Below, one piece after another: positions 53,058-62,010 of a DNA stretch of 64,000 nucleotides. The notes beneath the pieces are model-generated. The model had not been told where the DNA came from, did no database searches, and worked only from the letters and a program-made list of their open reading frames with translations. Origin of the DNA: Sphingobacterium sp. SGR-19 (GTDB lineage Bacteria; Bacteroidota; Bacteroidia; Sphingobacteriales; Sphingobacteriaceae); the NCBI RefSeq assembly GCF_011043555.1, contig NZ_JAAKGS010000004.1, positions 293,003 to 357,002 of the forward strand. The letters are read 5' to 3'. Position numbers and translations under genes: made by a program. Positions within the stretch are counted from its first letter, which is position 1, and each line of letters opens with the position of its first letter.

Positions 53058-53453
53058 AAGAAGGTTTTCTTTAATCATCTTTCTTCCCCTTTTTTCTTGA
53101 CAAAAAAGGGGACAAAAAGTCAAGACTGAATATTGTTCTGCTATTTTTACTCTTCTATTCCTAAACAGCATACAACTCGCTACCGCTCAAACAGTATGCT
53201 TATTTTAACGGAATAGCCTTCATAAAAATGACCGCAGAACAATATAAGGTCGTTTTATTCCACTTAATGGCTATCCTTGGTTGACCGCTTTTAATCCGCT
53301 ATTGCACCATCCCTCCTTAACTTTAATTGTCGCATCCAAATGTTTTACGACTGCACAATCTCGTCCTTAGCACTATCCCTATTGTAAAACATTTGAAGCG
53401 ACGATTTTTTGCGCCACTTTTTTCTAAAAAAAGTGGCTTAAGAAAACCTTCTT
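53058..53453. repeat. Interspersed structured repeat, long form (copy D)
   Basis: Same orientation as A1. Left hairpin CCCCTTTTTT/AAAAAAGGGG (53086-53095, 53102-53111) with loop CTTGAC, which can pair with GTCAAG at 53119-53124. Then stem AGCATAC/GTATGCT (53167-53173, 53194-53200), core palindrome (arms 53329-53348, 53384-53402) and right hairpin GCCACTTTTTT/AAAAAAGTGGC (53413-53423, 53427-53437). The whole is flanked by a 14-bp perfect inverted repeat AAGAAGGTTTTCTT (53058-53071) / AAGAAAACCTTCTT (53440-53453), not seen around the other copies. The right hairpin lies 14 bp behind the DUF3820 gene and can terminate it. Confidence 0.8.
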
Positions 53454-53703
53454 ATTTCTTAACCAACGGTTTGAGTAAATACTCCAAACCGTTTAACTTT
53501 ATTTCATAAAGGGTAGCCAGCTGCATCCCGAGCTTACCTTTGGGAAATCCTTTTTGATGAAACCAATTTAAATAAGGTTCAGGCAGATTACATAATAACC
53601 AGCCTTGATATTTGCCAAAAGGCATCTTCGTATTCGCCAGTTCTATCAATATCTCCGGCTTCAACAGGTTTTCGTCTTTGTTCTTTGCTCCTTGGTCTTT
53701 CAT
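53452..53703 (-). CDS. DUF3820 family protein
   Basis: 83 residues with the compact DUF3820 signature: MPFGKYQGWLLCNLPEPYLNWF, then KGFPKGKLGMQL. The pattern FGKYKGx(n)LPxxYLxW is shared with nucleases and helicases where it forms a small binding domain; as a stand-alone protein its function is unknown. It is the last gene of a minus-strand group with two glycosyltransferases (6-bp gap). Confidence 0.85.
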   Translation of the reverse strand: MKDQGAKNKDENLLKPEILIELANTKMPFGKYQGWLLCNLPEPYLNWFHQKGFPKGKLGMQLATLYEIKLNGLEYLLKPLVKK

Positions 53704-53709
53704 CCTTAT

Positions 53710-54480
53710 CTATTCTCTAATTTTGCCATGTTTTAATCGATGTAATATAAGACGAGCAGCGATAACGCCATGATTAACCATGTTGGTGAATGTTCCGTAA
53801 TATTTTTTGAAAATCGCATAGCGTTCTTTCAAACTCTGTCGGTGGCGTTTTTGGGTCATGCCCCCCACAAGGTATTTAGCTACATATTGATTGACATTCA
53901 CTATTTTATTAGCCTTTTTAGCGGCACGGATTACCCAATCGATATCAGCGCTGAGTTGATATTGTAAGTCATAACGTTCGGCAATACTACGTTTTACATA
54001 AATGGCTTGGTGACAGATATTCATGCCATAACGAAATGATTTCCAGTCGAAACGCTTTGGTGTTTTATGGCGGCGATCACCGATAATGTTGCGCTCCTCG
54101 TCTATCAGTTTTGTTTCTCCATAATAAATATCAGCGTTTTCTGCCGAAGAAAAGACTTTTTCCAGTGTCATATCTTCATATAATTCATCACCTGAATTGA
54201 GGAACAGAACATAATCTCCAGTGGCGGCGGCAAGCCCTTTATTCATGGCATCATAGATGCCGCCGTCTTTTTCCGAAATGAGAATAGATATTTCTTCTCT
54301 GTATCTGTCTATTACATCGAGTGTGCCATCGGTAGAGAGGCCGTCTACGATAATATATTCCAGTTCAGCATAGGTTTGCTTCATGACCGATCGGATGGTA
54401 TATTCAATACCACGAACATTATTATAAACAACCGTTATAATAGAAACTTTAGGTAAAAGTTTATTCATACTTTGTATCAT
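53710..54480 (-). CDS. Family 2 glycosyltransferase
   Basis: 256 residues. GT-A fold: VSIITVVYNNVRGIEYTIRS, IIVDGLSTDGTLDVID, SEKDGGIYDAMNKGLAAATGDYV and the metal-binding NSGDE segment, followed by YGETKLIDEE and RHKTPKRFDW. These are typical of WcaA/WcaE-like transferases of surface polysaccharide synthesis. ATGA overlap with the upstream glycosyltransferase shows co-translation. Sugar unknown. An internal ATG (MNKLLPK) four codons on is an alternative start. Confidence 0.92.
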   Translation of the reverse strand: MIQSMNKLLPKVSIITVVYNNVRGIEYTIRSVMKQTYAELEYIIVDGLSTDGTLDVIDRYREEISILISEKDGGIYDAMNKGLAAATGDYVLFLNSGDELYEDMTLEKVFSSAENADIYYGETKLIDEERNIIGDRRHKTPKRFDWKSFRYGMNICHQAIYVKRSIAERYDLQYQLSADIDWVIRAAKKANKIVNVNQYVAKYLVGGMTQKRHRQSLKERYAIFKKYYGTFTNMVNHGVIAARLILHRLKHGKIRE

Positions 54481-55385
54481 TTCCTCCCAAACTTTTTAAT
54501 CAGGAACCGGATGAAGCGTTCGGCGATATTTCCTTTTTTGTGTGCATAAAAGTGTTTTATAGCTTCATATGCCTTTTTATGTTCACTGATCTCGTTGGGG
54601 AAGTACTTTATTTTTTGCGTTGCCAGCGCCACACGGTAAACATCGTCGATAGCTGAATGGGTGCCCGAACCGTCCGTTCCGATATTCTGTATCATCGATT
54701 GTCGTGGATATAGTACTAGACCATCTTGATTGAAGACGGAAAGATACCAGCGGATAGCCCAGGAGTTGATCTTTCCAGCTTTAAATTCCTTAACTTGCTT
54801 CCAGAAATTCTCTGTCCCCTCCATGTTGAACCGCCTTATATCTTTTCGCTTGAAATGCTTTGTCAGGGCATCGATATCCGGATTAAAATGATCCCATGCC
54901 CTTTTCCAGGTTGCCCAGCCCCAGCTGTTTGCTACTCGGAAGAAGAACGATTTGGGTAATCGTTTCGGATGTTCCACGGGGTACATATAGCCACTGATTT
55001 CCATGACCCGTTCAACATGTTCATAGCGATGAAGAGAATCATTAAAATACATTAGGGCGTAGGGAGAGGTTTCCAGATCATCTTCCAGTATAATAGCCTT
55101 GCCGTGCTCGTTGATGATTTTAGTGACACCATCAATTATGTTTTCGGCAAGCCCCCAGTTTTTCTGACGCTCTATAATGGTAATATGTTTAAAATCCCAC
55201 GGCTCACGGATAAGGGCACGTACCTGGTTGACATTTTCCACGGCATCCGCGTTTTTTGCTGCATCCGAGATAATGTATAACAGCGAGTCCTTGGCCAGTA
55301 GGTTCTTTTCCAAAGCTTCTAGCGTCCTTCTAGCGTGCTTAGGACGGTTGTATACAAATAATATGATAGGAGCCAGTGTTTGCAT
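54477..55385 (-). CDS. Glycosyltransferase, GT-A fold (paralogue of the gene at 55529)
   Basis: 302 residues: APIILFVYNRPKHARRTLEALEKN at the N-terminus (quoted here as the start motif FVYNRPKHARRTLEAL), ISDAAKNADAVENVNQVR, ILEDDLETSPYALMYFND with the EDD metal site, and SWGWATWKRAWDHF. The pattern resembles GNT-I-like nucleotide-diphospho-sugar transferases in polysaccharide clusters. It is clearly paralogous to the divergent gene at 55529-56431, sharing nearly all motifs. Co-transcribed with the GT2 gene. Confidence 0.85.
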   Translation of the reverse strand: MQTLAPIILFVYNRPKHARRTLEALEKNLLAKDSLLYIISDAAKNADAVENVNQVRALIREPWDFKHITIIERQKNWGLAENIIDGVTKIINEHGKAIILEDDLETSPYALMYFNDSLHRYEHVERVMEISGYMYPVEHPKRLPKSFFFRVANSWGWATWKRAWDHFNPDIDALTKHFKRKDIRRFNMEGTENFWKQVKEFKAGKINSWAIRWYLSVFNQDGLVLYPRQSMIQNIGTDGSGTHSAIDDVYRVALATQKIKYFPNEISEHKKAYEAIKHFYAHKKGNIAERFIRFLIKKFGRK

Positions 55386-55478
55386 GCATTACAAAGGAAC
55401 AAAGAATGATTCAAAAACCGTGCTAGTATTTATTTATATGGTGAAACTTACGTATAGGGGAGGAAGTTTTTCTGCCTA

Positions 55479-55508
55479 TTGTATAGTGCGTGAGTTTGTT
55501 TACATTTG
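55479..55508 (+). promoter_or_regulatory. Promoter of the 55529 glycosyltransferase
   Basis: TTG (55479-55481), 19-bp spacer, TACATTTG (55501-55508): a full Bacteroidota promoter, 20 bp before the ATG. Confidence 0.75.
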
Positions 55509-55528
55509 TGTTTGATCTTTTAGAATAT

Positions 55529-56431
55529 ATGAGTTCGTTAAGCCCTATTGTCTTATTCGTATATAGCCGCCCGAGCCACACGCGCCGGACACTTCAGGCC
55601 TTGGAAAAAAACCGACTTGCCGCGGATAGCGAACTTTATATATTTTCTGATGGGGCGAAAGATGCAGGAGCCATACCGGCGGTAGAGGAGGTTCGCAGGG
55701 TAATACGAGAGGCTTGGGAATTTAAAGACGTGCATGTCGTTGAAAGAATGCATAATTTAGGATTAGCTGCAAATGTCATTGATGGTGTCAGTAATGTGAT
55801 AAAAAAACATAAGAAAGCAATCGTATTAGAAGACGACGTATTATTTTCAGAACACGCATTGGCCTATTTTAATGACGCTTTAACCTTGTATCAGAAGGAG
55901 GAAAAAATTATGCATATTAGCGGTTTTATTTACGAACTGGATCGAACAAACGTGCCTGATACTTTTTTTACACGATACGTAGCGAGCCAAGCATGGGCAA
56001 CCTGGGAGAGGGCGTGGGATTGTTTTCAGGAGGATATTGAGGCGATTATACAGCAGTTTGACGAGAAAAAAATAAGTGATTTCACCTTTGAGGGTACCAT
56101 GAATTTTTGGCGCCAAATACAACAGCAAAAAGAGAAGAAGATAGATTCCTGGGCCATTCGTTGGTATGCTAGTGTTTTCTTGCGAGGGGGATTGGCGCTG
56201 TCTCCAAATCAATCGCTTATCGAAAACATCGGGCATGACGGGTCTGGCATTCATTCCGAAATAAGTAAGATGTTCGTAACCACGATCAGAAACGAGCCAA
56301 TTACCTGTTTTTCCAACAAAGTAGAGGAATCAAAGAATGGATACTTGGCTTTGAAGCACTATTTTAAACATAGAAAGGGCAGTATAATAAACCGGGCAAT
56401 CCGCTTTGTTAGAAACAAATTGAATATCTAG
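55529..56431 (+). CDS. Glycosyltransferase, GT-A fold (paralogue of the gene at 54477)
   Basis: 300 residues from the ATG of MSSLSPIVLFVYSRPSH; the frame runs 13 codons further up, but that overlaps the promoter. Motifs match the paralogue: RPSHTRRTLQALEKN, IFSDGAKDAGAIPAVEEVR, VLEDDVLFSEHALAYFND, SQAWATWERAWDCF, and NFWRQIQQQKEKKIDSWAIR. The two genes are divergent with about 140 bp between starts, and this one has its own promoter, consistent with an inverted duplication followed by change of acceptor or sugar. Convergent with the next GT2 gene. Confidence 0.85.
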   Translation: MSSLSPIVLFVYSRPSHTRRTLQALEKNRLAADSELYIFSDGAKDAGAIPAVEEVRRVIREAWEFKDVHVVERMHNLGLAANVIDGVSNVIKKHKKAIVLEDDVLFSEHALAYFNDALTLYQKEEKIMHISGFIYELDRTNVPDTFFTRYVASQAWATWERAWDCFQEDIEAIIQQFDEKKISDFTFEGTMNFWRQIQQQKEKKIDSWAIRWYASVFLRGGLALSPNQSLIENIGHDGSGIHSEISKMFVTTIRNEPITCFSNKVEESKNGYLALKHYFKHRKGSIINRAIRFVRNKLNI

Positions 56432-56442
56432 CCATTCATCTA

Positions 56443-57345
56443 TTAATTTCTAGCCGATTTTTCCGTACGCCAGTAGGATGTATAGAGTTTTTTGTTTTCA
56501 CGTCTAGCGTTTCTTACAAGTCCTGTTTTTTCTACCAATCTTAACGCCACACCAAAGTAAGCCGTGGATGCCTGCCAATCCTTTGGGATGGCAAGCAGGG
56601 CTTTTTTGATCGCGCCTAGGACAGCGTAACGGAAGGCCTTCTGGAAGCTATAGTTAATATTTGCATATTCCGTCAGAAAATAGGTGAACTCACTTTTAAA
56701 AAAAGACTCGCCAGCCTTATCTATAATCCTGTTCTGCCTATCGTGATAAGCTATAGCGTGACGGTTAATGGCTATATTATAACCGTGGTAATGCAAACGA
56801 TGTGCATAGTCGCTATCCTCGCCATAATGGTAGAACAGTGGAGAAAAACCACCTATTTGCTTTATTATGGTTATGGGGATCAACCAAAAGGCAGCATTAA
56901 CAAAAGAGCAGATAATATTATCAAGATTGAGATCAAGCTGTTTTACATAATCGGCAAACCCTTTATCAAACACCTGTTCGGTTCCATCATAATGTAGCGG
57001 CGAAATGACACCAATTTCTTTTGGATAAGATTTCGTCATTAAATGCGTTAAGCAGTCGGGGTGTATCCAAGCATCTTGGTTTACCAAAAAAACAAAGTCA
57101 TAGCCCCTGTTGAGGGCATATTCGAATCCTAAATTATTAGCTTTACCGAATCCCAGGTTTATCTTGTTTTCTAGGAGAATTACCTGGGGATAGTTTTGGC
57201 GTATCAGTCCGACAGTATTATCTTTAGAGGCATTATCTATAACTATAATATCAGTAGGATAAGATGAATGCAAAAGACTGGATAAACATTTGTCCAGCCA
57301 AGGTTCGAAATTATAAGTAACAATAATGCTTAGAACACTTTTCAT
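56443..57345 (-). CDS. Family 2 glycosyltransferase (rhamnosyltransferase-like)
   Basis: 300 residues. VLSIIVTYNFEPWLDKCLSSLL, VIDNASKDNTVGLI, LGFGKANNLGFEYA and FLVNQDAWIHPDCL (metal site), then FSPLFYHYGEDSDYAHRLHYHG, which is typical of GT2 enzymes of the RfbF/WbbL type. Transfers a sugar during O-antigen or capsule assembly at the inner membrane. Lies 12 bp downstream of the methyltransferase on the minus strand. Confidence 0.92.
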   Translation of the reverse strand: MKSVLSIIVTYNFEPWLDKCLSSLLHSSYPTDIIVIDNASKDNTVGLIRQNYPQVILLENKINLGFGKANNLGFEYALNRGYDFVFLVNQDAWIHPDCLTHLMTKSYPKEIGVISPLHYDGTEQVFDKGFADYVKQLDLNLDNIICSFVNAAFWLIPITIIKQIGGFSPLFYHYGEDSDYAHRLHYHGYNIAINRHAIAYHDRQNRIIDKAGESFFKSEFTYFLTEYANINYSFQKAFRYAVLGAIKKALLAIPKDWQASTAYFGVALRLVEKTGLVRNARRENKKLYTSYWRTEKSARN

Positions 57346-57357
57346 ACGTTGTTACTC

Positions 57358-58134
57358 TTATCTCCAAATAAAACCTTTAATTCTCAACGAACGCAGCAAT
57401 TTATTTATTACCGTTAAAACAGGCTTTTTAATTTTCCATTTTAGTTTATCTAAACTTGTTTGGCCTGCAAAATAATTCTCGATCGACGGTCTACCGGTTT
57501 TCATATCCGTCGGTTTTTCCCTTTCCTTTTTTTCGATGACTAATATGCTATCGTAATAATGTAGCGAATCAACGGACCTCGTAAATCCACTGACCTTTAA
57601 TGCCCTTTGCTCGGAGTGATAGGCATTGATATAATCTATAAAGTTCTTGCTATATTCGACGAAAGTTCCGTTGCGTTTGTGTCCACCCCCATAATCTACC
57701 TCATAGGAGGTGTGCAGGTCTTCGCACAAATAAGTTCCGTTTTTCTTCACGTGTCCGAACAACTCTTCAAAAGTGATGATTTGTTGGCGCATGGTGTGCC
57801 CACCATCATCGATGAGGATATCGATCGGTGGAATCTTTTGTTTGACTTTTCTTAGGAAATTTCTATCTGATTGTGAACCGATGAATATTTCGATGTTTTC
57901 TTCTTCCAGATGCTTACAGTTAGGGTTGATATCAATCCCATAGATTTTCGCTTTCTCTCCGAAATAATTCTTCCACATCTGTAGGCTTCCGCCCTGATAA
58001 ACGCCGATTTCGACGATCGTTATTTCTTTATTTCTATAACGGCTAAAATGTCGGTCGTATATGTCAAAATAGTGAAGCCATTTATGGATAAGCTTGTCAT
58101 TATTGTTGTAGAAATATTTTTCTAAATCGTTCAT
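57358..58134 (-). CDS. Class I SAM-dependent methyltransferase
   Basis: 258 residues. ITIVEIGVYQGGSLQMWKNYF is SAM motif I of the macrocin-O-methyltransferase/cephalosporin-hydroxylase-like group, followed by KIYGIDINPNCK (acidic motif II), IDILIDDGGHTMRQQI and GTYLCEDLHTSY. Probably methylates a sugar of the surface polysaccharide, judging by the neighbouring glycosyltransferase and flippase. The last about 50 residues are basic and may contact membrane or substrate. Confidence 0.85.
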   Translation of the reverse strand: MNDLEKYFYNNNDKLIHKWLHYFDIYDRHFSRYRNKEITIVEIGVYQGGSLQMWKNYFGEKAKIYGIDINPNCKHLEEENIEIFIGSQSDRNFLRKVKQKIPPIDILIDDGGHTMRQQIITFEELFGHVKKNGTYLCEDLHTSYEVDYGGGHKRNGTFVEYSKNFIDYINAYHSEQRALKVSGFTRSVDSLHYYDSILVIEKKEREKPTDMKTGRPSIENYFAGQTSLDKLKWKIKKPVLTVINKLLRSLRIKGFIWR

Positions 58135-58203
58135 TGTATAAGATTTGATCTATATATTCGATTACATTTTATGCTATGTTGACCATCAAGTTATTAAAAA
58201 TAA

Positions 58204-59676
58204 TCATTTTGTGTTTTTTTCCTTCTTACTAATTTTCTCTTTCAGGAAAGAGATCACCTCCGATAAGATATCCGATTTAGTAATAAAAAGTAAAAAGAGG
58301 TAAATACTGACCAAACCTGCTGCCTTAGCTACAAATCGAAGATAAATATGGTCGATGTGACTAGCCCATAAATTTGTTATAAATAGGCTTAACGTCGCTG
58401 TCACAGCAAAAAGATAAACATCTTTAAATAAAAAATAATAGTGATATTGCAATTTGTGTCTACAGATATAATACCACGTATTAAGCCAGATTATCTGGAG
58501 ACCGGTGTATGCATAGAGTAGATAAATGATGCTATAGCTCTTCAATAAGAAAAACAGCGCGATTTGTAACAGGCCGAAGCAAATGATATTCCACATATAT
58601 ATTGTCGATCGCCCTTGACTAAGGTTGTAGTTAGCAAACACATTGCTTGCTACAGCGAACGCACCTCCAAAAGCGACAATGCGAAGATAATCAGCTGCAA
58701 CCAACCATTTTTGGCCGATAAGAATGATGATGAATTCGTTTGAGACGAATGATAACCCAAACATCAACGGAAAGGTAATAAAAGAAACAAAAGAGAGTAA
58801 TTTGCGAAACACACGCACTTGCCGGCTTCCGTCGTTTTGTGATATTTCCGTCATCAAAGGCTGTATCAAGCTGTTGTTTATGCTCAAAATGAAGGTTTGC
58901 CCCATTAAGTTCCATTTGTTGGCCTGGTTGAATTGCCCGACGATGGCTGTCGGGAAAAATTTACCCAAGATACTTGTTAAGAAATTATTGTTTACGTTGA
59001 TGAACACATTAGTGAGTAAAAGCTTACTGCTATACCTAAACATCGATTGAATAGGTTTAAAATTAAAGTGGAGCGTAGGGCGGAAACCGGAATAATAAAA
59101 GAACCCCGAGCTTGTCACTATGCAATAGGTTAAGTTCTGGATAATCAATGACCAATATCCTAATCCATAAAAAGCAGTAGTAACGCCGCATATCCCACTA
59201 ATGAATACCGCAGCGGTTGTGGAGAGTGCCCGTTCGCGTAATAGCAGATTCCGGTTCAGATAGGCGCTATGTGCAATGCCGAAGCTACTGATAAAAAAGT
59301 TTAGGAATGAAACGCGCGCCGCGGTGGCTAGGATAGGGATTTCATAGAAATCAGCAATGAGCGGGGCGGCGAAGAAAAGTAAAAGATAGAGCGTTGCCCC
59401 AATAGCAATGCAGAGCCAATGCACTGCATTATAGTCGTCCTGTGTGATGTTTTTTTTGATGATCAATGCACTGACAAAGCCAGATTCCATGAACGCGGCA
59501 GATACTGCAGAAAAGATGGTCAGGATGCCAACGATCCCCATATCTTCCGGCATGAGGATACGACCTAGGACAATCCCAAACAATAAGGCGAACACCTGCT
59601 GAATACCGTTCGCTATACCACCCCATAGAAATCCCTTTATCGTTTTCTGTTTTAAAGGAATCTCGTTATTCTTCAT
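58204..59676 (-). CDS. Polysaccharide flippase (MOP/Wzx-like)
   Basis: 490 residues with about 12-14 transmembrane helices and the MOP N-terminus KQKTIKGFLWGGIANGIQQVFALLFGIVLGR (quoted start: KGFLWGGIANGIQQVF), followed by LMPEDMGIVGILTIFSAV. This matches the WzxC/lipopolysaccharide-biosynthesis flippase group that moves undecaprenyl-linked oligosaccharides across the inner membrane. First structural gene of the minus-strand polysaccharide set after the DeoR regulator. Lys-rich C-terminus. Confidence 0.92.
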   Translation of the reverse strand: MKNNEIPLKQKTIKGFLWGGIANGIQQVFALLFGIVLGRILMPEDMGIVGILTIFSAVSAAFMESGFVSALIIKKNITQDDYNAVHWLCIAIGATLYLLLFFAAPLIADFYEIPILATAARVSFLNFFISSFGIAHSAYLNRNLLLRERALSTTAAVFISGICGVTTAFYGLGYWSLIIQNLTYCIVTSSGFFYYSGFRPTLHFNFKPIQSMFRYSSKLLLTNVFINVNNNFLTSILGKFFPTAIVGQFNQANKWNLMGQTFILSINNSLIQPLMTEISQNDGSRQVRVFRKLLSFVSFITFPLMFGLSFVSNEFIIILIGQKWLVAADYLRIVAFGGAFAVASNVFANYNLSQGRSTIYMWNIICFGLLQIALFFLLKSYSIIYLLYAYTGLQIIWLNTWYYICRHKLQYHYYFLFKDVYLFAVTATLSLFITNLWASHIDHIYLRFVAKAAGLVSIYLFLLFITKSDILSEVISFLKEKISKKEKNTK

Positions 59677-59733
59677 ATTGAACGTTCTGTTTCATCTCAC
59701 AGTCGTAGCCTCCATACAGGCTAGGCGTTGCCT

Positions 59734-60477
59734 CTATCTCACTTCAATCTGATGTGCAAATTCTCTTAATTTAGGGTGTTTAGGATCAAGGTCTGTAACC
59801 AAGTAAGTGACATCCCGTAACGGAGCAACGCGCATCTTTTGATTGGAGTTCAATTTCTCGGCAATACTGAGGATAGCAAGGTTCTTAGAACATTTGATCA
59901 TTGCCCGTTTAATCTGAACAACTTCCCAGTCTGAATCTGTAATACCTTCGTCCAACGACAAACTATTCGTTCCAAGTAAACAGAGGTCTACCCGTAAGTC
60001 AGAGAGTTCATTAATAACCTGTGCACCCGAAACAATATTTGTGTTCCGAGATAATTTTCCACCAATAAGAATGACATCAATGTTGTCCTTCTCTGCTAAT
60101 TCCAGTGCAACGAGCGGGCTGATCGTAAAGAATGTGCATTGAAGATCGTTAGGAACTGATCGCGCCAATTCAATCATGGTTGTTCCGCCACCTACTAATA
60201 CAGTCATTCCGCTTTGTATCAATCCGATGGCTTTATGAGCAATCTCTTTTTTTGACTCCTTAGCATACACGTTCCCCTCCTGAAAAGGAAATTGAAAGGA
60301 TTTGGATAAGGCTCCTCCGTATACTTTTAAAACCTGCCCGTTTTCAGCCAGCTCGTTCAAATCGCGTCGTATAGTATCTTCCGATACATTCAGCTGTACA
60401 CTTAAGTCAGATGATAATACCTTGTTATGTAGGTTTATCTGATGAATGATATAGGCTTGTCGTTCTTCTTTTAGCAT
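59734..60477 (-). CDS. DeoR/GlpR family transcriptional regulator
   Basis: 247 residues. N-terminal DeoR helix-turn-helix (LKEERQAYIIHQINLHNKVLSS, NVSEDTIRRDLNEL) and C-terminal sugar-phosphate sensor domain of DeoRC type (VLVGGGTTMIELARSVP, VILIGGKLSRNTNIVSG, LGTNSLSLDEGITDSDWEV). Represses sugar-use operons until bound by a sugar phosphate. The only gene downstream in its orientation is the flippase (57-bp gap), an unusual target for this family, so it may act elsewhere. Confidence 0.94.
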   Translation of the reverse strand: MLKEERQAYIIHQINLHNKVLSSDLSVQLNVSEDTIRRDLNELAENGQVLKVYGGALSKSFQFPFQEGNVYAKESKKEIAHKAIGLIQSGMTVLVGGGTTMIELARSVPNDLQCTFFTISPLVALELAEKDNIDVILIGGKLSRNTNIVSGAQVINELSDLRVDLCLLGTNSLSLDEGITDSDWEVVQIKRAMIKCSKNLAILSIAEKLNSNQKMRVAPLRDVTYLVTDLDPKHPKLREFAHQIEVR

Positions 60478-60518
60478 ATTCCAAACGGTTTTTCATGTCG
60501 CTCAAGCCGCGACTGGCT

Positions 60519-60661
60519 CATACTTTTTTTTCCGCAAAAAAAGTATGCAAAAAAACTCGTCGCTTCAGATATTTGAGATAGTGGATCGTACGAAGAATGA
60601 GTTTCTAAAGATCTCAAATATCTGGATGCGACAATTAAAGTTAAGGAGGGAATCATGCAAT
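60519..60661. repeat. Interspersed structured repeat, copy E1
   Basis: Hairpin CATACTTTTTTT/AAAAAAAGTATG (60519-60530, 60536-60547), core palindrome (arms 60559-60579 and 60611-60632, inner AGATATTTGAGAT/ATCTCAAATATCT) with a diverged loop, then GTTAAGGAGGGAATCATGCA. It faces copy E2; the two right ends (GTTAAGGAGGG and CCCTCCTTAAC) pair with each other. Confidence 0.75.
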
Positions 60662-60663
60662 TG

Positions 60664-60796
60664 TGTTATCCCCTCCTTAACCTTAAATGCTACATGTAAA
60701 ATTTTGAATATGTAGAAATATCATTAATGCACTATCCCATAATTCAAAATTTTAAAGTGGCGCTTTTTTGCGCAACTTTTTTCTAAAAAAAGTTGC
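60664..60796. repeat. Interspersed structured repeat, copy E2 (inverted)
   Basis: CCCTCCTTAAC, core palindrome with a third stem sequence TAAAATTTTGAAT/ATTCAAAATTTTA (within 60689-60709 and 60741-60760), conserved loop segment GCACTATCCC, and end hairpin GCAACTTTTTT/AAAAAAGTTGC (60772-60782, 60786-60796). The hairpin abuts the asd stop codon and can act as its terminator. Confidence 0.75.
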
Positions 60797-61785
60797 TAAA
60801 TCAAACCTTTTTTATGAAGCAATTCTGCGATTTGTACTGCATTTGTTGCTGCTCCTTTTCTAAGATTGTCTGCTACAACCCAAAGATTTAATGTTTTATC
60901 TTGTGATTCATCACGGCGGATACGTCCAACCAAAACCTCGTCTTTACCATGCGCATCTTTGGGCATAGGATATTGGAGATTCGCGGGATCGTCAACAACT
61001 ATAACACCCTCTTGTTCGGCTAACAATTGACGTACTTCAGCCAAGTCAAAATCATGTTCAAATTCTATATTCACAGCTTCTGAATGCCCTCCCATAACCG
61101 GGATACGTACCGTTGTTGCTGTAACGCGGATAGAATCGTCACCCATGATCTTATTCGTTTCCTGAATCATTTTCATTTCCTCTTTTGTATATCCGTTGTC
61201 TTGGAATACATCAATATGAGGGATGACGTTTAAATCGATTTGATATGGATACGCTTTTTCACCATCTTTTCCTGCCCGCTCATCCATCAATTGATTAACA
61301 GCTTTTACGCCGGTTCCGGTAACGGACTGATAAGTAGATACGACAACGCGTTTGATTTTATACTTCGCATGTAGCGGCTGGAGCACAACCACCATTTGAA
61401 TTGTAGAACAATTTGGGTTCGCAATGATTTTATCCTCTGCGGATAGCACTGTGCCGTTCACCTCCGGAACAACCAACTTTTTTGTTGGATCCATACGCCA
61501 TGCTGACGAATTATCGACTACTGTAATCCCTGCTTCGGCGAATTGCGGCGCATATTCTGTTGACGTGCCGCCTCCTGCAGAAAACAAAGCTACATCAGGT
61601 CGAAGTGCAATAGCTTCGGCGGGCGTAACGATCTTGTACTTCTTTCCCTTAAAATCGATTTCCTTACCCTTGCTCCGCTCCGATGCTACAGGAATCAACT
61701 CTGTTACCGGGAAATTACGTTCCGCTAAAACGGTCAAAATCTCTGACCCTACAAGGCCCGTTGCGCCTACTACTGCAACTTTCAT
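60796..61785 (-). CDS. asd: Aspartate-semialdehyde dehydrogenase
   Basis: 329 residues. NADP-binding VAVVGATGLVGSEIL, catalytic Cys126 in NPNCSTIQM, VSTYQSVTGTGVKAV, and the substrate-binding RIPVMGGHSEAVNIEFE with the catalytic His. Makes aspartate semialdehyde for lysine/diaminopimelate, threonine and methionine synthesis, feeding DapF, which is also in the window. Single gene, with end overlapping the repeat hairpin. Confidence 0.97.
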   Translation of the reverse strand: MKVAVVGATGLVGSEILTVLAERNFPVTELIPVASERSKGKEIDFKGKKYKIVTPAEAIALRPDVALFSAGGGTSTEYAPQFAEAGITVVDNSSAWRMDPTKKLVVPEVNGTVLSAEDKIIANPNCSTIQMVVVLQPLHAKYKIKRVVVSTYQSVTGTGVKAVNQLMDERAGKDGEKAYPYQIDLNVIPHIDVFQDNGYTKEEMKMIQETNKIMGDDSIRVTATTVRIPVMGGHSEAVNIEFEHDFDLAEVRQLLAEQEGVIVVDDPANLQYPMPKDAHGKDEVLVGRIRRDESQDKTLNLWVVADNLRKGAATNAVQIAELLHKKGLI

Positions 61786-61843
61786 AATTGAATTTGTTTT
61801 ATTTGTTTAAAATATTAAATAAATTACAATAAATTTAAGATAC

Positions 61844-61851
61844 CAAAAGTA
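61844..61851 (-). promoter_or_regulatory. asd -7 box
   Basis: TACTTTTG on the minus strand, 58 bp before the asd ATG; the leader is very AT-rich. Confidence 0.45.
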
Positions 61852-61997
61852 AGAAAATAAAAATATATTTCGCAATTTATTGCACGCAACGTAACTTTTT
61901 TCCGTGAATATTTCCAGATTTATAATTTTGGGTATTTCGGTAAAAAAACGGCAAATCAAGCAATCGATTGCTGTTCTATTTTGCCTATAAAATGCGC

Positions 61998-62005
61998 TAA
62001 CTTTG
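61998..62005 (+). promoter_or_regulatory. -7 box of the threonine-dehydrogenase-like gene
   Basis: TAACTTTG ends 5 bp before the ATG at 62011. It fixes that ATG as the start and implies a transcript with almost no leader. No TTG lies at the standard -33 distance. Confidence 0.6.
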
Positions 62006-62010
62006 CCACA

